Assembly (NCBI RefSeq): GCF_029024465.1
Contig: NZ_CP118950.1
Span: 1,364,001 to 1,428,000, forward strand
Length of the DNA stretch: 64,000 bases
Reading direction: 5' to 3'
From: Lactococcus garvieae subsp. garvieae
GTDB taxonomy: Bacteria > Bacillota > Bacilli > Lactobacillales > Streptococcaceae
Shown: in pieces, positions 35,136 through 44,243 of the stretch
How the letters are laid out: each line of letters begins with the position of its first letter
Position numbering within the stretch: position 1 is the first letter of the stretch
The notes under the pieces: generated by a model
What the model saw: the letters and a program-made list of their open reading frames with translations, nothing else
What the model was told of the DNA's origin: nothing
Databases searched by the model: none
Made by a program: the position numbers and the translations under genes

Positions 35136-38114
35136 ATGATAAAAAAACTATTTTATTTTATTGCTTTCTTACTTGTGAGCATTTCAATAAGTTTTACCTT
35201 CAGTCAACAAGTTAGAGCAGAGAGTTATACTTCTGATTTCAGTAATCAGCTTGGGACTTGGGAAGATTTGGTTGGTCAAGCGGATAGAAAAATCTCTCAA
35301 GGACAACTGAATATAGCCAATCAAAAGCTCTCTACAGGTTATGAGAGTATTTCGCTGAATACAGATGCAGGAAATCGTAGTTCTGGTGATGTACAAATAA
35401 CTTTTGTATATCAGGGACAAACCAATTTTGGGCTTGTCTTTCGCGCCGGCGCAGGAAACACCAAAAATTATCAGTCCTTTGCTTATATGAATAATGGAAA
35501 CTGGCAGCTTGGTCATCCAGGAGGCAAATGGATAACAGATATCCACAGTCAAAGCCTCGAGGTCGGGCAAACCTATAAACTACTTCTACGTTATCAGGGC
35601 ACAAGTGTTAAAGCTTACCTTAACGGCAAGATAATCTATGATAATCCCCGTGTGACTTACAGTGATGGGTCAACCATTGATGGGGAATGGACTGGAGCCA
35701 CAGGTTTACGTCTTTTTGGTAATCTGAGTCAGTTGTCGCTCTTATCACTGAAAGCTGGAGAAGTAAACAGTATACCTGAAGTTTTAGATACGCAACAATT
35801 TATAAGCTTACGTGACAAGTGGAAGCAACAATTAATCACTGAAAGTTATGATGCTAACAATACACCACTCGTCAAATATGTGAATACTTTGTCTGATAAT
35901 GCTAAAACCCTTTACCAAAGTATGAATCGCAGTCCTGATCGAAAAGAGTTGTGGCCTTTGAAATCCGGCGACACTCCTTCTGCAAATCTGACGACCCAAT
36001 TTTCTAACCTCTACCTTCTCTCACAAGCTTATGGCACGAACGGAACAGCTTACTATCTCAATCCAGAACTGCTCGCTGATATTCAGTCTGGCCTTGATTT
36101 TATGGTAAGTCAAAAGGGTTACAATGGCCAGAAATATTATGGCAATTGGTGGGATTGGCAAGTTGGTATTCCTCAAAAATTTATTGACAGCTTAATGATT
36201 ATTGGTGATAAGCTACCCTCAGATAAAATCCAAGAATATACTAAAGCAATCCAGTCCTATGTTCCTAACCCTTATCAACAACTCTATACGAAAGCACAGG
36301 ATGTATTTGTTGATCTGGCTTTCATTCCTAATTTTTCAACTACAGGAGCAAATAGAACAGATCTAGCCTTAACCGTGCTTGGCTTAGGAATTTTACAAGA
36401 AGATGAAAGTAAAATCGAACTGGCATCAAACAGTATCAAAGAAGTTTTTCAAACAGTTACCAAGGGAGACGGCTTCTACCCCGATGGCTCTTTTATTCAG
36501 CACAATAATATCCCTTATACCGGTTCTTACGGCAATGTTCTTGTGAAAGGTGTCGGACAAATTCTTGCCACCACCAAAGGCTCACTTTTTGAAATGGACA
36601 GTCAAACTGTTTCAAACTTTGTCTCTACCGTCGAACAATCTTTTTTACCCCTCATTTATCAAGGAACAATGCTTCCAGGTGTCAATGGACGTTCAATCTC
36701 ACGCGCTCCGAAAGAGACGCAGATTGGCTACGGTTCAACCACGATGTATAATTTGCTTATCGTGGCTAACTTAGCACCTGAAGCAAGTCAAAATAAGCTG
36801 CAGGAAGCGGTCAAATACTGGATGCAAGCAAATCCTGATTATTATCTCAATAACACGAGAGACTATAATGACTTACAACTGACACTTTCTTTAATGGCAA
36901 ATACATCAGTCATTGGAGATACTCTTCCCTTTACGGGAACAAAAGTTTTCGCCTCAATGGATCGTTTTGTTCAAAGTAATCCAAATTATATGATGAGCCT
37001 AAGCTTGTACTCCAACCGCACCTCTTCTTTTGAAGCAGGCAATGGTGAAAATAAACGTGGCTGGCATACAGCTGATGGCATGTTTTATCTTTATAATAAC
37101 GATGGTGTCCAATTCAGTAACAGTTACTGGCCAACTGTTGATCCTTATCGCTTACCTGGGACAACCGTAGATACTGTAGCACTTCAAGATGAAAATTCAT
37201 CCTTCACTACCGTAACTTCTCCCGAAACATGGGTCGGTGGAGCAGCTGCAGAAAATCAAGCCGTTATGGGCATGGCACTTAATAAACAAGGCACCAAAAA
37301 CAACGGCACTGTCCTTCCGATGAATCTTCGTGCTAAAAAATCCTGGTTTGTTCTCGAAGATCAGACGATTGCCTTAGGGGCTGGAATTAGTGGTGACACC
37401 ACCGCATCAATCGAAACGGTAGTTGACAACCGCTTGCTTAATACGTCTTACCAATATCAAATCATTTCAAATAAGGGGAATATCACTGATGCCTCAGAAG
37501 AAAGTAAAAAAGAATGGCTCCTCTTGCAGTCTGATCATCAAAATGCTTCAATTGGCTATTACTTCCCAACTGCTTCAGACATTACCGTGCAAAGTGAAAA
37601 AAGAACAGGGACTTACGCCGATATCAATAGCGCCTTTCCTAGTAACAAGATTTATAACGGTGATTACCGTAAATTCCTGATAAACCACGGCCAACATCCT
37701 CAAAATGCAGCCTATGCTTATGTTATTCTTCCAGAAGCAACACAAGAAAGACTTAAAAATTATACCCAAGATAACGCGCTTAAAATTCTTGCAAACACCG
37801 AAAGTATCCAAGCGGTGCAAATGGAAACTGTTGGTTATTTAGGCATTAATTTCTGGGCTGCCACAGGCGGAAGCATCGCAGACATCACCACGGATAAGCC
37901 TATCTCCTTATTAAAACAAACTCAGCAGACACAAACCACATACACAATTGCAAACCCAACTCAAACCAATGAGACCGCTCATATCCAACTGCCAAAAGAT
38001 TTCAAGAACATCCTTTCGATGAGTGATGGCGTAAGTTTTGATGAAGCCACGCACACTTTAAGCATTGACTTTTCGGGCAGTGCGGGGAGTGCTAAACAAA
38101 TTGTTGTGGAGTGA
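35136..38114 (+). CDS. Secreted polysaccharide lyase PL8 (hyaluronate/chondroitin lyase type)
   Basis: This 992-residue exoenzyme has a signal peptide of about 30 residues ending QQVRA. It cleaves uronic-acid-containing glycosaminoglycans by beta-elimination to unsaturated disaccharides. After a lectin-like N-terminal beta domain (about 35-205) comes the alpha-helical toroid with catalytic Asn/His/Tyr in FIQHNNIPYTGSYG (about 451-464) and Arg in NGRSISR (about 515-521). The substrate-cleft Trp region is NWWDWQVG. C-terminal beta-sandwich domains follow. There is no LPXTG motif, so it should be released, unlike the anchored streptococcal enzymes. Hyaluronan, chondroitin or xanthan specificity cannot be settled by eye; the GH88 and kdu genes favour a glycosaminoglycan. 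Confidence 0.92.
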   Translation: MIKKLFYFIAFLLVSISISFTFSQQVRAESYTSDFSNQLGTWEDLVGQADRKISQGQLNIANQKLSTGYESISLNTDAGNRSSGDVQITFVYQGQTNFGLVFRAGAGNTKNYQSFAYMNNGNWQLGHPGGKWITDIHSQSLEVGQTYKLLLRYQGTSVKAYLNGKIIYDNPRVTYSDGSTIDGEWTGATGLRLFGNLSQLSLLSLKAGEVNSIPEVLDTQQFISLRDKWKQQLITESYDANNTPLVKYVNTLSDNAKTLYQSMNRSPDRKELWPLKSGDTPSANLTTQFSNLYLLSQAYGTNGTAYYLNPELLADIQSGLDFMVSQKGYNGQKYYGNWWDWQVGIPQKFIDSLMIIGDKLPSDKIQEYTKAIQSYVPNPYQQLYTKAQDVFVDLAFIPNFSTTGANRTDLALTVLGLGILQEDESKIELASNSIKEVFQTVTKGDGFYPDGSFIQHNNIPYTGSYGNVLVKGVGQILATTKGSLFEMDSQTVSNFVSTVEQSFLPLIYQGTMLPGVNGRSISRAPKETQIGYGSTTMYNLLIVANLAPEASQNKLQEAVKYWMQANPDYYLNNTRDYNDLQLTLSLMANTSVIGDTLPFTGTKVFASMDRFVQSNPNYMMSLSLYSNRTSSFEAGNGENKRGWHTADGMFYLYNNDGVQFSNSYWPTVDPYRLPGTTVDTVALQDENSSFTTVTSPETWVGGAAAENQAVMGMALNKQGTKNNGTVLPMNLRAKKSWFVLEDQTIALGAGISGDTTASIETVVDNRLLNTSYQYQIISNKGNITDASEESKKEWLLLQSDHQNASIGYYFPTASDITVQSEKRTGTYADINSAFPSNKIYNGDYRKFLINHGQHPQNAAYAYVILPEATQERLKNYTQDNALKILANTESIQAVQMETVGYLGINFWAATGGSIADITTDKPISLLKQTQQTQTTYTIANPTQTNETAHIQLPKDFKNILSMSDGVSFDEATHTLSIDFSGSAGSAKQIVVE

Positions 38115-38177
38115 TTTTGTTTAATAAGTGTTCTCTTCCTTATTTTATATAACTCCCACCCTAACCTGACTTCAAAT

Positions 38178-38211
38178 AAAAAAAGCATCAGAAATTTCTG
38201 ATGTCTTTTTA
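38178..38211 (+). terminator. Terminator after the PL8 gene
   Basis: The stem GCATCAGAAA / TTTCTGATG is flanked by A and T runs, about 65 bp after the lyase stop. Confidence 0.85.
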
Positions 38212-38283
38212 TTTTTCACACTAATAAGATGCGCTTAAACACTTTTATCCTTTTTCAAATAACTTAATTTTTCTGCTTAAACA

Positions 38284-38300
38284 AAAAAAGAGCACATAAG
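38284..38300. repeat. Left attachment-site repeat
   Basis: A 17-bp direct repeat identical to the 3' end of the SRP RNA gene at 48249-48265, without the rest of that RNA. It marks the far end of the element. Confidence 0.85.
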
Positions 38301-38358
38301 TTCAAAAACAGCTCCTATCCCCGACAACAAAGCAATCAAAAAATCTAAAAATAGAAAA

Positions 38359-38377
38359 TCCCCAAAAACATCCCCAA
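38359..38377. repeat. Paired integrase arm-type sites, left end
   Basis: TCCCCAA occurs twice, 12 bp apart, about 60 bp inside the left end. A matching pair is at the right end (48118-48135). This is like the DR2 arm sites of Tn916-type integrases. Confidence 0.65.
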
Positions 38378-38440
38378 GAGAGTAAATAGATAATAAAAAG
38401 TCAGTCCAAATTACAAGTGGACTGACTTTTTTCAACATAC

Positions 38441-39037
38441 TCATTTTTCAATTTTATATGGCAATGTTCTTACTCCATTTTTTTCTAATATTTTATTGCA
38501 ATCCCTAATTCTTAGGTGACTACAGCCATCTAAAATAATAGCATAATAAATATGAGTATGAATTGATAAACTCAACGTATAACCAGCTAAGCCAAGAAAT
38601 TTTCTGCTCAGTATAGGAGGTAAACTTAATCCTATACAAAAGGCAATCATATTTTCAAGTTTTGGGATGGTCTTCCCATTTATTGTATTGGAAATAGCCT
38701 TCGTTCCAACTAATGACTCCTCTGATAATTCTGCTTCGGTCATATTTCGCCAATCCATAAGAACTTTTAAAGTTTTTCCTACACTATTTGGGAGGCTATC
38801 AACGAGTGTAACCAAACCTTCCATATCTTTGTTAAATTCTAATATCTGGGTGTCAAATTCTTTTTCCTTTGCTTCAACCTCCTCAGAATTTTTGACACGA
38901 TTAGAAGATTTTTTCTTATCTTCTTTATCAAAAATTTTAAGAACAAAGTTAAAATTTAAATATCCATGATGTGATTCATTTAACACTTCGGCTAAACGTT
39001 TCCATAATCGTCTAAAATACTCTATTATTTTTCTCAT
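38441..39037 (-). CDS. XRE-type helix-turn-helix protein, restriction cassette
   Basis: The first 90 residues of this 198-residue protein are charged and partly coiled, without recognised motif. An HTH follows (LKVLMDWRNMTEAELSEES ... NGKTIPKLENMIAFCIGLSL, about 90-135), then a tail with TLSLSIHTHIYYAIILDGC and a conserved RIRDCNKILEKNGV end. It is the last gene of the leftward methylase-methylase-nuclease series, 25 nt after the nuclease. It might regulate the cassette, but controller proteins are usually smaller and lie upstream, so this is uncertain. Confidence 0.6.
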   Translation of the reverse strand: MRKIIEYFRRLWKRLAEVLNESHHGYLNFNFVLKIFDKEDKKKSSNRVKNSEEVEAKEKEFDTQILEFNKDMEGLVTLVDSLPNSVGKTLKVLMDWRNMTEAELSEESLVGTKAISNTINGKTIPKLENMIAFCIGLSLPPILSRKFLGLAGYTLSLSIHTHIYYAIILDGCSHLRIRDCNKILEKNGVRTLPYKIEK

Positions 39038-39062
39038 TCTAAAACCTTGAATTATTTTGAAA

Positions 39063-40826
39063 TCAAATTACCTGAGGTTGGGCATATGGACGTATCTTTT
39101 TGTAATCTTTTATTGATTTTACGTTCTTAGAAAACTCTACAAAATCTTCAATATCCCATGGATAGATTTCTACAGTGTTCTTACTGATAAATTTAATTGC
39201 AGCAATTTGGTCTCCCACGTCTCTCGCCATATTAGAAGCGATAAATAAACAAAACCATTCATTAAAGTCGGTATTTTCTTTATCTTTCTTGGCTGTTTCT
39301 ATTACATGGTTTCTTATTGAAGGTAGTTCATGCTCAACTTGAAAACTTCTTTGTTTTGAAATTGTGGGTTCTAAAATCGCATGTACAGAGTTCTCAAACA
39401 CGTCAATATCCGCTCCCACTTTTTTACCTCGCCCACCAGTTGCAGTATTAAAAGGAATGCCTTGGTCATCGGCTTTGTAATTCGCAACAACCTTTAGTTT
39501 AGGCAAAGCTTTTTTCATAACTATTGCTGATAAAAATTCTAAACGTGCTGTTTCTTTGACATATTTTAGAACAAAATGAGAACTTGATTTTTTCTCAACG
39601 CTATTTATCATTTCTTCTTTCAAGAAATCCCAATCATTATTTGTAGCCCACTCTTCTATAGCATTTTCTTTTGCTGTTTTGGCCTCAACAGTTTCTTCAA
39701 CACCTGAAGTAAATAGTAGCTTTTCATCAATTCTTCCCATGAACTCAAAATATTCTTCTTTACTTTTTGAAAAATCTCTATTACTACTGTAATTTTCCAA
39801 AATATGTTGAATTTTCTCGTTCTCATTAGAGTTAATATCGATAAATCTTCCAGCTCCACGAAGTGAAACAAGCATAGTCAATCTCAATTTACGAATCACT
39901 TCATCTGGTGTTTCTGTCATTATTTTCTCAAATTTATAGTCTGTTTTCTTTGTTTCAATAAACTCTTTACTTGCAGGAGCTAATACTGTATTATCTGTCC
40001 TCTCATCTAATAAATTCATAGCATACTCATAAACCAATTCATTAGAAGTATTATAGCCAAATTTTTCTCTAAATTTATATATTATTTCTGCTAATGCTTC
40101 ATAATCATCATTTCCCCAAGCTATGATAAAAGGAATGTCATATTTTGAGATACCCGGTCTTTGATATTCTTCTTTAAGATACTTGATTACATTTAATACA
40201 AGGGGAAAAAAATTAACTGAAATTGTATTGCTTCGATATGGATTATTTATTTGATATTTTGAAAATGCGTTTAAAAATGCAGATTGCTCAAAAGATTCAT
40301 CATAACCCTCTTTAGGATACCCTTCTTCATATTCTTGAATCATTAGCTTACCGTTAGCAGAAATTTTTATTTCTTTTCCTTTTATAACTTCTACAAACCC
40401 TAATTCGTTCAAAAAATTAAATTGAGTATGAATCCTTGATTCCCACCCACCATTCCAGCCAGCTTCTTTGTGAGCAGTCATAGTATTTTTCAATAAATAT
40501 ATTATTTTATCAAGAGATGTTTCTCCTGCTTCTGATTCTTCCCATTCTTTGTAATAGTTCTTAACTTTTTGTTCAGCTTCAATAGATTGGTCATCAGCTT
40601 CAAAGTGGAATTTTTTATGATATTCTCTCTTATATGTCCCCATAGTTGCTTGAGTTGGTTCAAATATTTTTTGTTTGATAATCTCGCCTTCTAATTCTAA
40701 AGCAATTTTTTCATCAATAACTTTCCCCTCGAACATACTCAATATTGAAATGAATTGTGGTATTCTACTAGGATTTCTCAACGTAGTATTAAATGATATA
40801 GGTTTCCTTCTTAATTTCTTTGCCAT
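39063..40826 (-). CDS. Type IIS restriction endonuclease, AlwI-like family
   Basis: This 587-residue protein lies just after two D12-class adenine methylases. The C-terminal third has a PD-(D/E)XK-like arrangement of the AlwI/PleI/BstNBI group: RLEFLSAIVMKKALPKLKV, then GADIDVFENSVHAILEPT and RSFQVEHELPSIRNHV (about 470-515). The Asp, Glu and Glu in these blocks are the likely catalytic residues. The N-terminal part is probably the specificity domain. The family cuts outside short asymmetric sites such as GGATC or GAGTC; the site here is unknown. The identification is from motif memory. Confidence 0.78.
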   Translation of the reverse strand: MAKKLRRKPISFNTTLRNPSRIPQFISILSMFEGKVIDEKIALELEGEIIKQKIFEPTQATMGTYKREYHKKFHFEADDQSIEAEQKVKNYYKEWEESEAGETSLDKIIYLLKNTMTAHKEAGWNGGWESRIHTQFNFLNELGFVEVIKGKEIKISANGKLMIQEYEEGYPKEGYDESFEQSAFLNAFSKYQINNPYRSNTISVNFFPLVLNVIKYLKEEYQRPGISKYDIPFIIAWGNDDYEALAEIIYKFREKFGYNTSNELVYEYAMNLLDERTDNTVLAPASKEFIETKKTDYKFEKIMTETPDEVIRKLRLTMLVSLRGAGRFIDINSNENEKIQHILENYSSNRDFSKSKEEYFEFMGRIDEKLLFTSGVEETVEAKTAKENAIEEWATNNDWDFLKEEMINSVEKKSSSHFVLKYVKETARLEFLSAIVMKKALPKLKVVANYKADDQGIPFNTATGGRGKKVGADIDVFENSVHAILEPTISKQRSFQVEHELPSIRNHVIETAKKDKENTDFNEWFCLFIASNMARDVGDQIAAIKFISKNTVEIYPWDIEDFVEFSKNVKSIKDYKKIRPYAQPQVI

Positions 40827-40827
40827 T

Positions 40828-41754
40828 TTAACCTTCCTTCACATTGGTTATATATACTTCTTGGCTACCTGATTTTATAGTGTTATCAAATCTTGAAATA
40901 TAATTACTCTGAATAGAATATTCTTGATACTTTTTCCCCCAATCTTTTAAAATTTGATTTTCTTTTCCTTTATGTCTATACATATTAGATAGCCCCCATT
41001 TGATACCTTTCGAGTCCAAGTCATCTAATAAATTATAAAGACGTCTTTCCTCCTGTTCATTCCAAAGTTTGTTGTAATCACTAAAAGTAATCAGGTATGG
41101 TGGATCAAAATATAGAAAATCGTTTTCTTTGAACTCTTGCTTCTTCACGAATTTTTCAAAATCTAATCCTTCTGATAGTTCCACTTGATTCTCTATGAAC
41201 CAATTTGAATAATTTTTTAATGCTTGGCTTACGTTTTTATTCCAATCTACATTACCAACTGGAAGATTAAATTTCCCTTCCTTATTAAACCTAATCATAT
41301 GATTGAAGCCATAGACTAGAAGAAGATACAATAAATCAGTATTTGTTTGGTTAAGATTATAGTCTTCTCGAACTTTAAGATAAGCTTGCTTATTATATTT
41401 TGAAAAATATGTTTTAACGTAAATTTTCTTCAAATCTTCTATTTCTTTATTTTTCCCTCGCTCAGACAAACTTAAACCGTAGTAATCTATCACATTATAC
41501 ATTCGTGAAATAAACTGCTCTATATTTTTCGAATTGTTTTGTAAGTGGAGATGGAGATTGATAATTTTCTCATCAACATCATTCATTGAATAGAATTTAG
41601 CCTTTGTATTAAGGGAAGCGGAACCACCACCACAAAAAACATCATAAAAAGTTTCAATATTTTCAGGAAATAAATTTTTCAGTTGTGGCATCAACTTGTA
41701 TTTATCTCCCACATAAAATAAAGGCGAGCGAATAGGACTATCTTTGAGCTTCAT
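40828..41754 (-). CDS. DNA adenine methyltransferase, D12 class (M1)
   Basis: This 308-residue N6-adenine methylase has the Dam/D12 order. The N-terminal SPLFYVGDKYKLMPQL (about 9-24) and the SAM-binding FYDVFCGGGSASLN (about 37-50) come first. The catalytic DPPYLITFSDYN (about 217-228) follows. It overlaps the start of the nuclease region closely (stop 1 nt from the nuclease start) and its own start overlaps the other methylase by 17 nt. With the second methylase it would protect the two strands of an asymmetric site. Confidence 0.9.
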   Translation of the reverse strand: MKLKDSPIRSPLFYVGDKYKLMPQLKNLFPENIETFYDVFCGGGSASLNTKAKFYSMNDVDEKIINLHLHLQNNSKNIEQFISRMYNVIDYYGLSLSERGKNKEIEDLKKIYVKTYFSKYNKQAYLKVREDYNLNQTNTDLLYLLLVYGFNHMIRFNKEGKFNLPVGNVDWNKNVSQALKNYSNWFIENQVELSEGLDFEKFVKKQEFKENDFLYFDPPYLITFSDYNKLWNEQEERRLYNLLDDLDSKGIKWGLSNMYRHKGKENQILKDWGKKYQEYSIQSNYISRFDNTIKSGSQEVYITNVKEG

Positions 41755-42778
41755 TTAAAACCTCCGTAATAAATACAAACTCTTTATGTTCTTTTAAATC
41801 TGTTTTCCCCGCATTAAAAAATTGAAACGGTTTTTCAAATGTTTGAGTTTTTCCACGTTTATTTAAAGATTCTAAGATTTGTTCATGAGTAATCTTATTT
41901 TTTGAACTCGAACTTTTAGATTTATATGTATTGTTATATGTAACTACTATATATTTTGTATTTAAGTTCATAATTAAATCTTCAAAAACTTGTGGTGCTG
42001 TACTTCTTGAATATTCACTCATATTTTCAGCTTTAGGCTTCATAGCAACACCGTATAGTTCTGGCTTCTCCCACTTAGCTATATTTTCTAAAACGTGATA
42101 AAAACGAGAATATTGTCGTGAATTATAAGGAGGATCTATAAATGTAACATCAGAAAATACCTCTCTTACTAATTCATTGGCATCTTTTCTATATATGTCA
42201 ATATTTTTCTTTTCTTCTGATTCAATATTGATCAATTCGAATTTAAACCTATTTTCAATTTGAATTTTCTTTCGATACGCATCATAATGACCCACAGTGT
42301 TAGCAATTTTATCCAAAGAATACAATAATGAAGCAACTAAAATTGCCTTCTCTCGCTCATTTATATCATTATTTTTAGAAATTAAGTTTCGTATTTCTCC
42401 AATAATCCGTGCATCAGTTTCGCTAAAAAATTTATTTCCAAAATTTTCTACAAAATAATCGTCATCAGTCTCATTTGTGATTATCTTTTGGAACTTTTCT
42501 TGCAGCAAATACAACTTGGTTGAATCAAAATTCTCTGTACCAAAAAAAGCTTTGTATATAACATTATTAGAGAATAGAAAGTCGTTAATAATAAAAGTTT
42601 CAAATTGATTCTTCATTCTCTTTGTTACAACACCCGTACCAGCAAATACATCAAAAAAACTTTTTCCTTTTGTATTATCTTTTATTAACTCAGAAATCCA
42701 ATCTAAAAGTTTATTTTTATTTCCTATGTATCTTCTATTTTCAAGGTTGTATTTTCCGTTTAACAAATTATTAGCCAT
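41738..42778 (-). CDS. DNA adenine methyltransferase, D12/M.FokI-like (M2)
   Basis: This 346-residue methylase has NRRYIGNKNKLLDWI (about 14-28), SAM motif SFFDVFAGTGVVTKRM (about 40-55) and catalytic FIDPPYNSRQYSRFYHVLEN (about 213-232), as in FokI-type methylase halves. It is the first gene of the restriction cassette, with a GGAGGTG ribosome-binding site. A hairpin with U-tract and a TTGTC repeat lie upstream (42813-42910). Confidence 0.9.
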   Translation of the reverse strand: MANNLLNGKYNLENRRYIGNKNKLLDWISELIKDNTKGKSFFDVFAGTGVVTKRMKNQFETFIINDFLFSNNVIYKAFFGTENFDSTKLYLLQEKFQKIITNETDDDYFVENFGNKFFSETDARIIGEIRNLISKNNDINEREKAILVASLLYSLDKIANTVGHYDAYRKKIQIENRFKFELINIESEEKKNIDIYRKDANELVREVFSDVTFIDPPYNSRQYSRFYHVLENIAKWEKPELYGVAMKPKAENMSEYSRSTAPQVFEDLIMNLNTKYIVVTYNNTYKSKSSSSKNKITHEQILESLNKRGKTQTFEKPFQFFNAGKTDLKEHKEFVFITEVLNEAQR

Positions 42779-42812
42779 ACTATGCTACACCTCCAACTGA
42801 TATTGAATGTGC

Positions 42813-42847
42813 AAAAAAATCCATCAATAAAATTGATGGATTTTTTG
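42813..42847 (-). terminator. Hairpin with U-tract before the methylase operon
   Basis: The stem AAAAAATCCATCAAT / ATTGATGGATTTTTT lies 35 bp before the M2 start and ends with T on the minus strand. It can also act on plus-strand transcripts. If the operon promoter lies upstream of it, it is an attenuator. Confidence 0.6.
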
Positions 42848-42884
42848 AGTATTCTAAAAAAGCATAGAAATCAACTACTGCTGC

Positions 42885-42910
42885 CTTGTCTTGTCTTGTC
42901 TTGTCTTGTC
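42885..42910. repeat. Pentanucleotide tandem repeat (TTGTC x5)
   Basis: Five perfect tandem copies of TTGTC preceded by C lie about 110-130 bp upstream of the M2 methylase start, in the divergent control region. Confidence 0.9.
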
Positions 42911-43018
42911 TAATTATCATTTTAAAATTCCTATATATATATCAAGCATTTACTTCTATTATACCATTTTTATCGATAACCTAATTGAAAAAAATAAATT
43001 AAATTTTTTGTTCCAAAA

Positions 43019-43122
43019 TTGACTTGATAAGTCAATCAGTTTCTTAGACTTGTCCTAATTTCTAAGCGTGTTTTCGTGAAAAATAGCTATATTATGCTAT
43101 TTTCAATTGACTTGATAAGTCA
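43019..43122. promoter_or_regulatory. Two copies of a palindrome TTGACTTGATAAGTCA
   Basis: TTGACTTGATAAGTCAA (43019-43035) and TTGACTTGATAAGTCA (43107-43122) are near-perfect palindromes 88 bp apart. A short hairpin (AAAATAGC / GCTATTTT, 43080-43103) lies between. They look like binding sites of a dimeric regulator controlling the divergent halves of the element. Confidence 0.6.
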
Positions 43123-43199
43123 TGGGAATACCTTTTTAGATTTAGTAGAATAAGGGGTGCAAGGTAGCTTGTAAATAAAAATAGTCCAAATATGATGGC

Positions 43200-43279
43200 C
43201 ATCAAAATGGACGGATTGAAACAAATAGTGAAGTGACATCAGTCACTTACTCACTATCTGATTCTCCGTTGTTTTGATG
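43200..43279 (+). repeat. Long imperfect inverted repeat before the sigma-like gene
   Basis: Nested complementary pairs are CATCAAAA / TTTTGATG, GGACGGA / TCCGTT, ATAGTGA / TCACTAT and AGTGAC / GTCACT, giving an 80-nt stem. It may be an RNA leader structure, a protein-binding cruciform, or a second replication or transfer site. Confidence 0.6.
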
Positions 43280-43337
43280 TACTTTTTTGTCAAACTCTGA
43301 GCTTGTTTCTTTCCGTCCTCGGGCGAGAAAGAGAAAA

Positions 43338-43802
43338 ATGAAAGACTTTATCAAAACTCCGAGTAAAAATCGAGAAAGCTACACCTATACAGATATTCAA
43401 GGAAAATCTATCACTCTTAAAGCAGATGAAAATGAGATTACGCAAGAATGGATAAATGAACTACATCGAGCAGATGATAGATTTATCTACTCAAACAATA
43501 AAAATGCTAATCCTGATTTCCGCAAAAAATCAAACGTTCATGGAGATAAAAATTGGGTTCAATCTTTAGATAATACGGCTATCGCTACACAAGCAAATAT
43601 TCCGCCTGTTGATTACGAATCACCTGAACAGTACTTACTCAATGACATTTGGGAGTTGCTCACTATCGAAGAAATAATTTTTATTAAACGTGTGAATACA
43701 CGGGGAGAGTTATCAAAAATTGCTCGTGAAGAAAACGTGAGCCCCGAAGCAATTCGTAAACGAAGGGAAAAAATTTACAAAAAAATCAGAAAAAATTTCT
43801 AA
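43338..43802 (+). CDS. Sigma-70-like HTH protein of the integrative element
   Basis: This 154-residue protein opens MKDFIKTPSKNRESYTYTDI, as do sigma-like proteins of Gram-positive mobile elements known to me. The C-terminus resembles a region-4 HTH (LLTIEEIIFIKRVNTRGELS, then IAREENVSPEAIRKRREKIY, about 110-150). I preferred the ATG at 43338, because the longer frame needs a TTG without ribosome-binding site. It probably binds DNA and controls the plus-strand operon. True sigma function is not established. Confidence 0.7.
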   Translation: MKDFIKTPSKNRESYTYTDIQGKSITLKADENEITQEWINELHRADDRFIYSNNKNANPDFRKKSNVHGDKNWVQSLDNTAIATQANIPPVDYESPEQYLLNDIWELLTIEEIIFIKRVNTRGELSKIAREENVSPEAIRKRREKIYKKIRKNF

Positions 43803-43922
43803 AGTGGTTGAAAAACCACTTTTTTTGTCGCCGTTACTTATGTAAGGAGGTAAAACATCCAGCTCATGATGCAAACCGAGCGATTACAATTTATAAATTT
43901 ATTCGATTCAGGAGGAATCATA

Positions 43923-44243
43923 ATGAAAGCAAAATTTCAAAAACGTCAATCAGGTTATTCTTCAGAATTTGCTCAGAGTATCTTGGATTACTCAAAACCC
44001 ATTCATTCGCTCAGTGTTGAGCTTGAGCCACAAATGAAATTTGTCGATAATCAACGGACAGGTGAAGTCGCGGCTTACAAGGCTTGGTTTTCTCAAAGCG
44101 GGCTTCCACCTTTTGAAGTCAAATTTGAAAATCAAATTAAGCTCCCTCCTTATTTATCAGTAGTTACTTTTGATGACATTCAAGCCTGTGAAGTCAGCTA
44201 TAACATCTACTTTCGTGCCAATGATATTAAGGAAGTGAAATAA
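43923..44243 (+). CDS. Conserved mobile-element protein (possibly DUF961/YdcP-like)
   Basis: This 106-residue protein has no clear motif. It ends with SYNIYFRANDIKEV, reminiscent of the DUF961 proteins that precede FtsK-like coupling proteins in Tn916-type elements. The ATG at 43923 has a strong AGGAGGAATCATA. An in-frame ATG pair at 43866 with AAGGAGG 14 nt upstream is an alternative. It overlaps the FtsK-like gene by one base, so translation is coupled. Confidence 0.6.
   Translation: MKAKFQKRQSGYSSEFAQSILDYSKPIHSLSVELEPQMKFVDNQRTGEVAAYKAWFSQSGLPPFEVKFENQIKLPPYLSVVTFDDIQACEVSYNIYFRANDIKEVK

Noticed and set aside
42885-42910. CRISPR array
   Set aside because: The units are 5 bp in direct tandem without spacers, and no cas gene is in the window.
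43019-43122. Iterons of a theta-replication origin
   Set aside because: There are only two copies, they are palindromic and 88 bp apart, and the element has a rolling-circle Rep with a clear nick site elsewhere.
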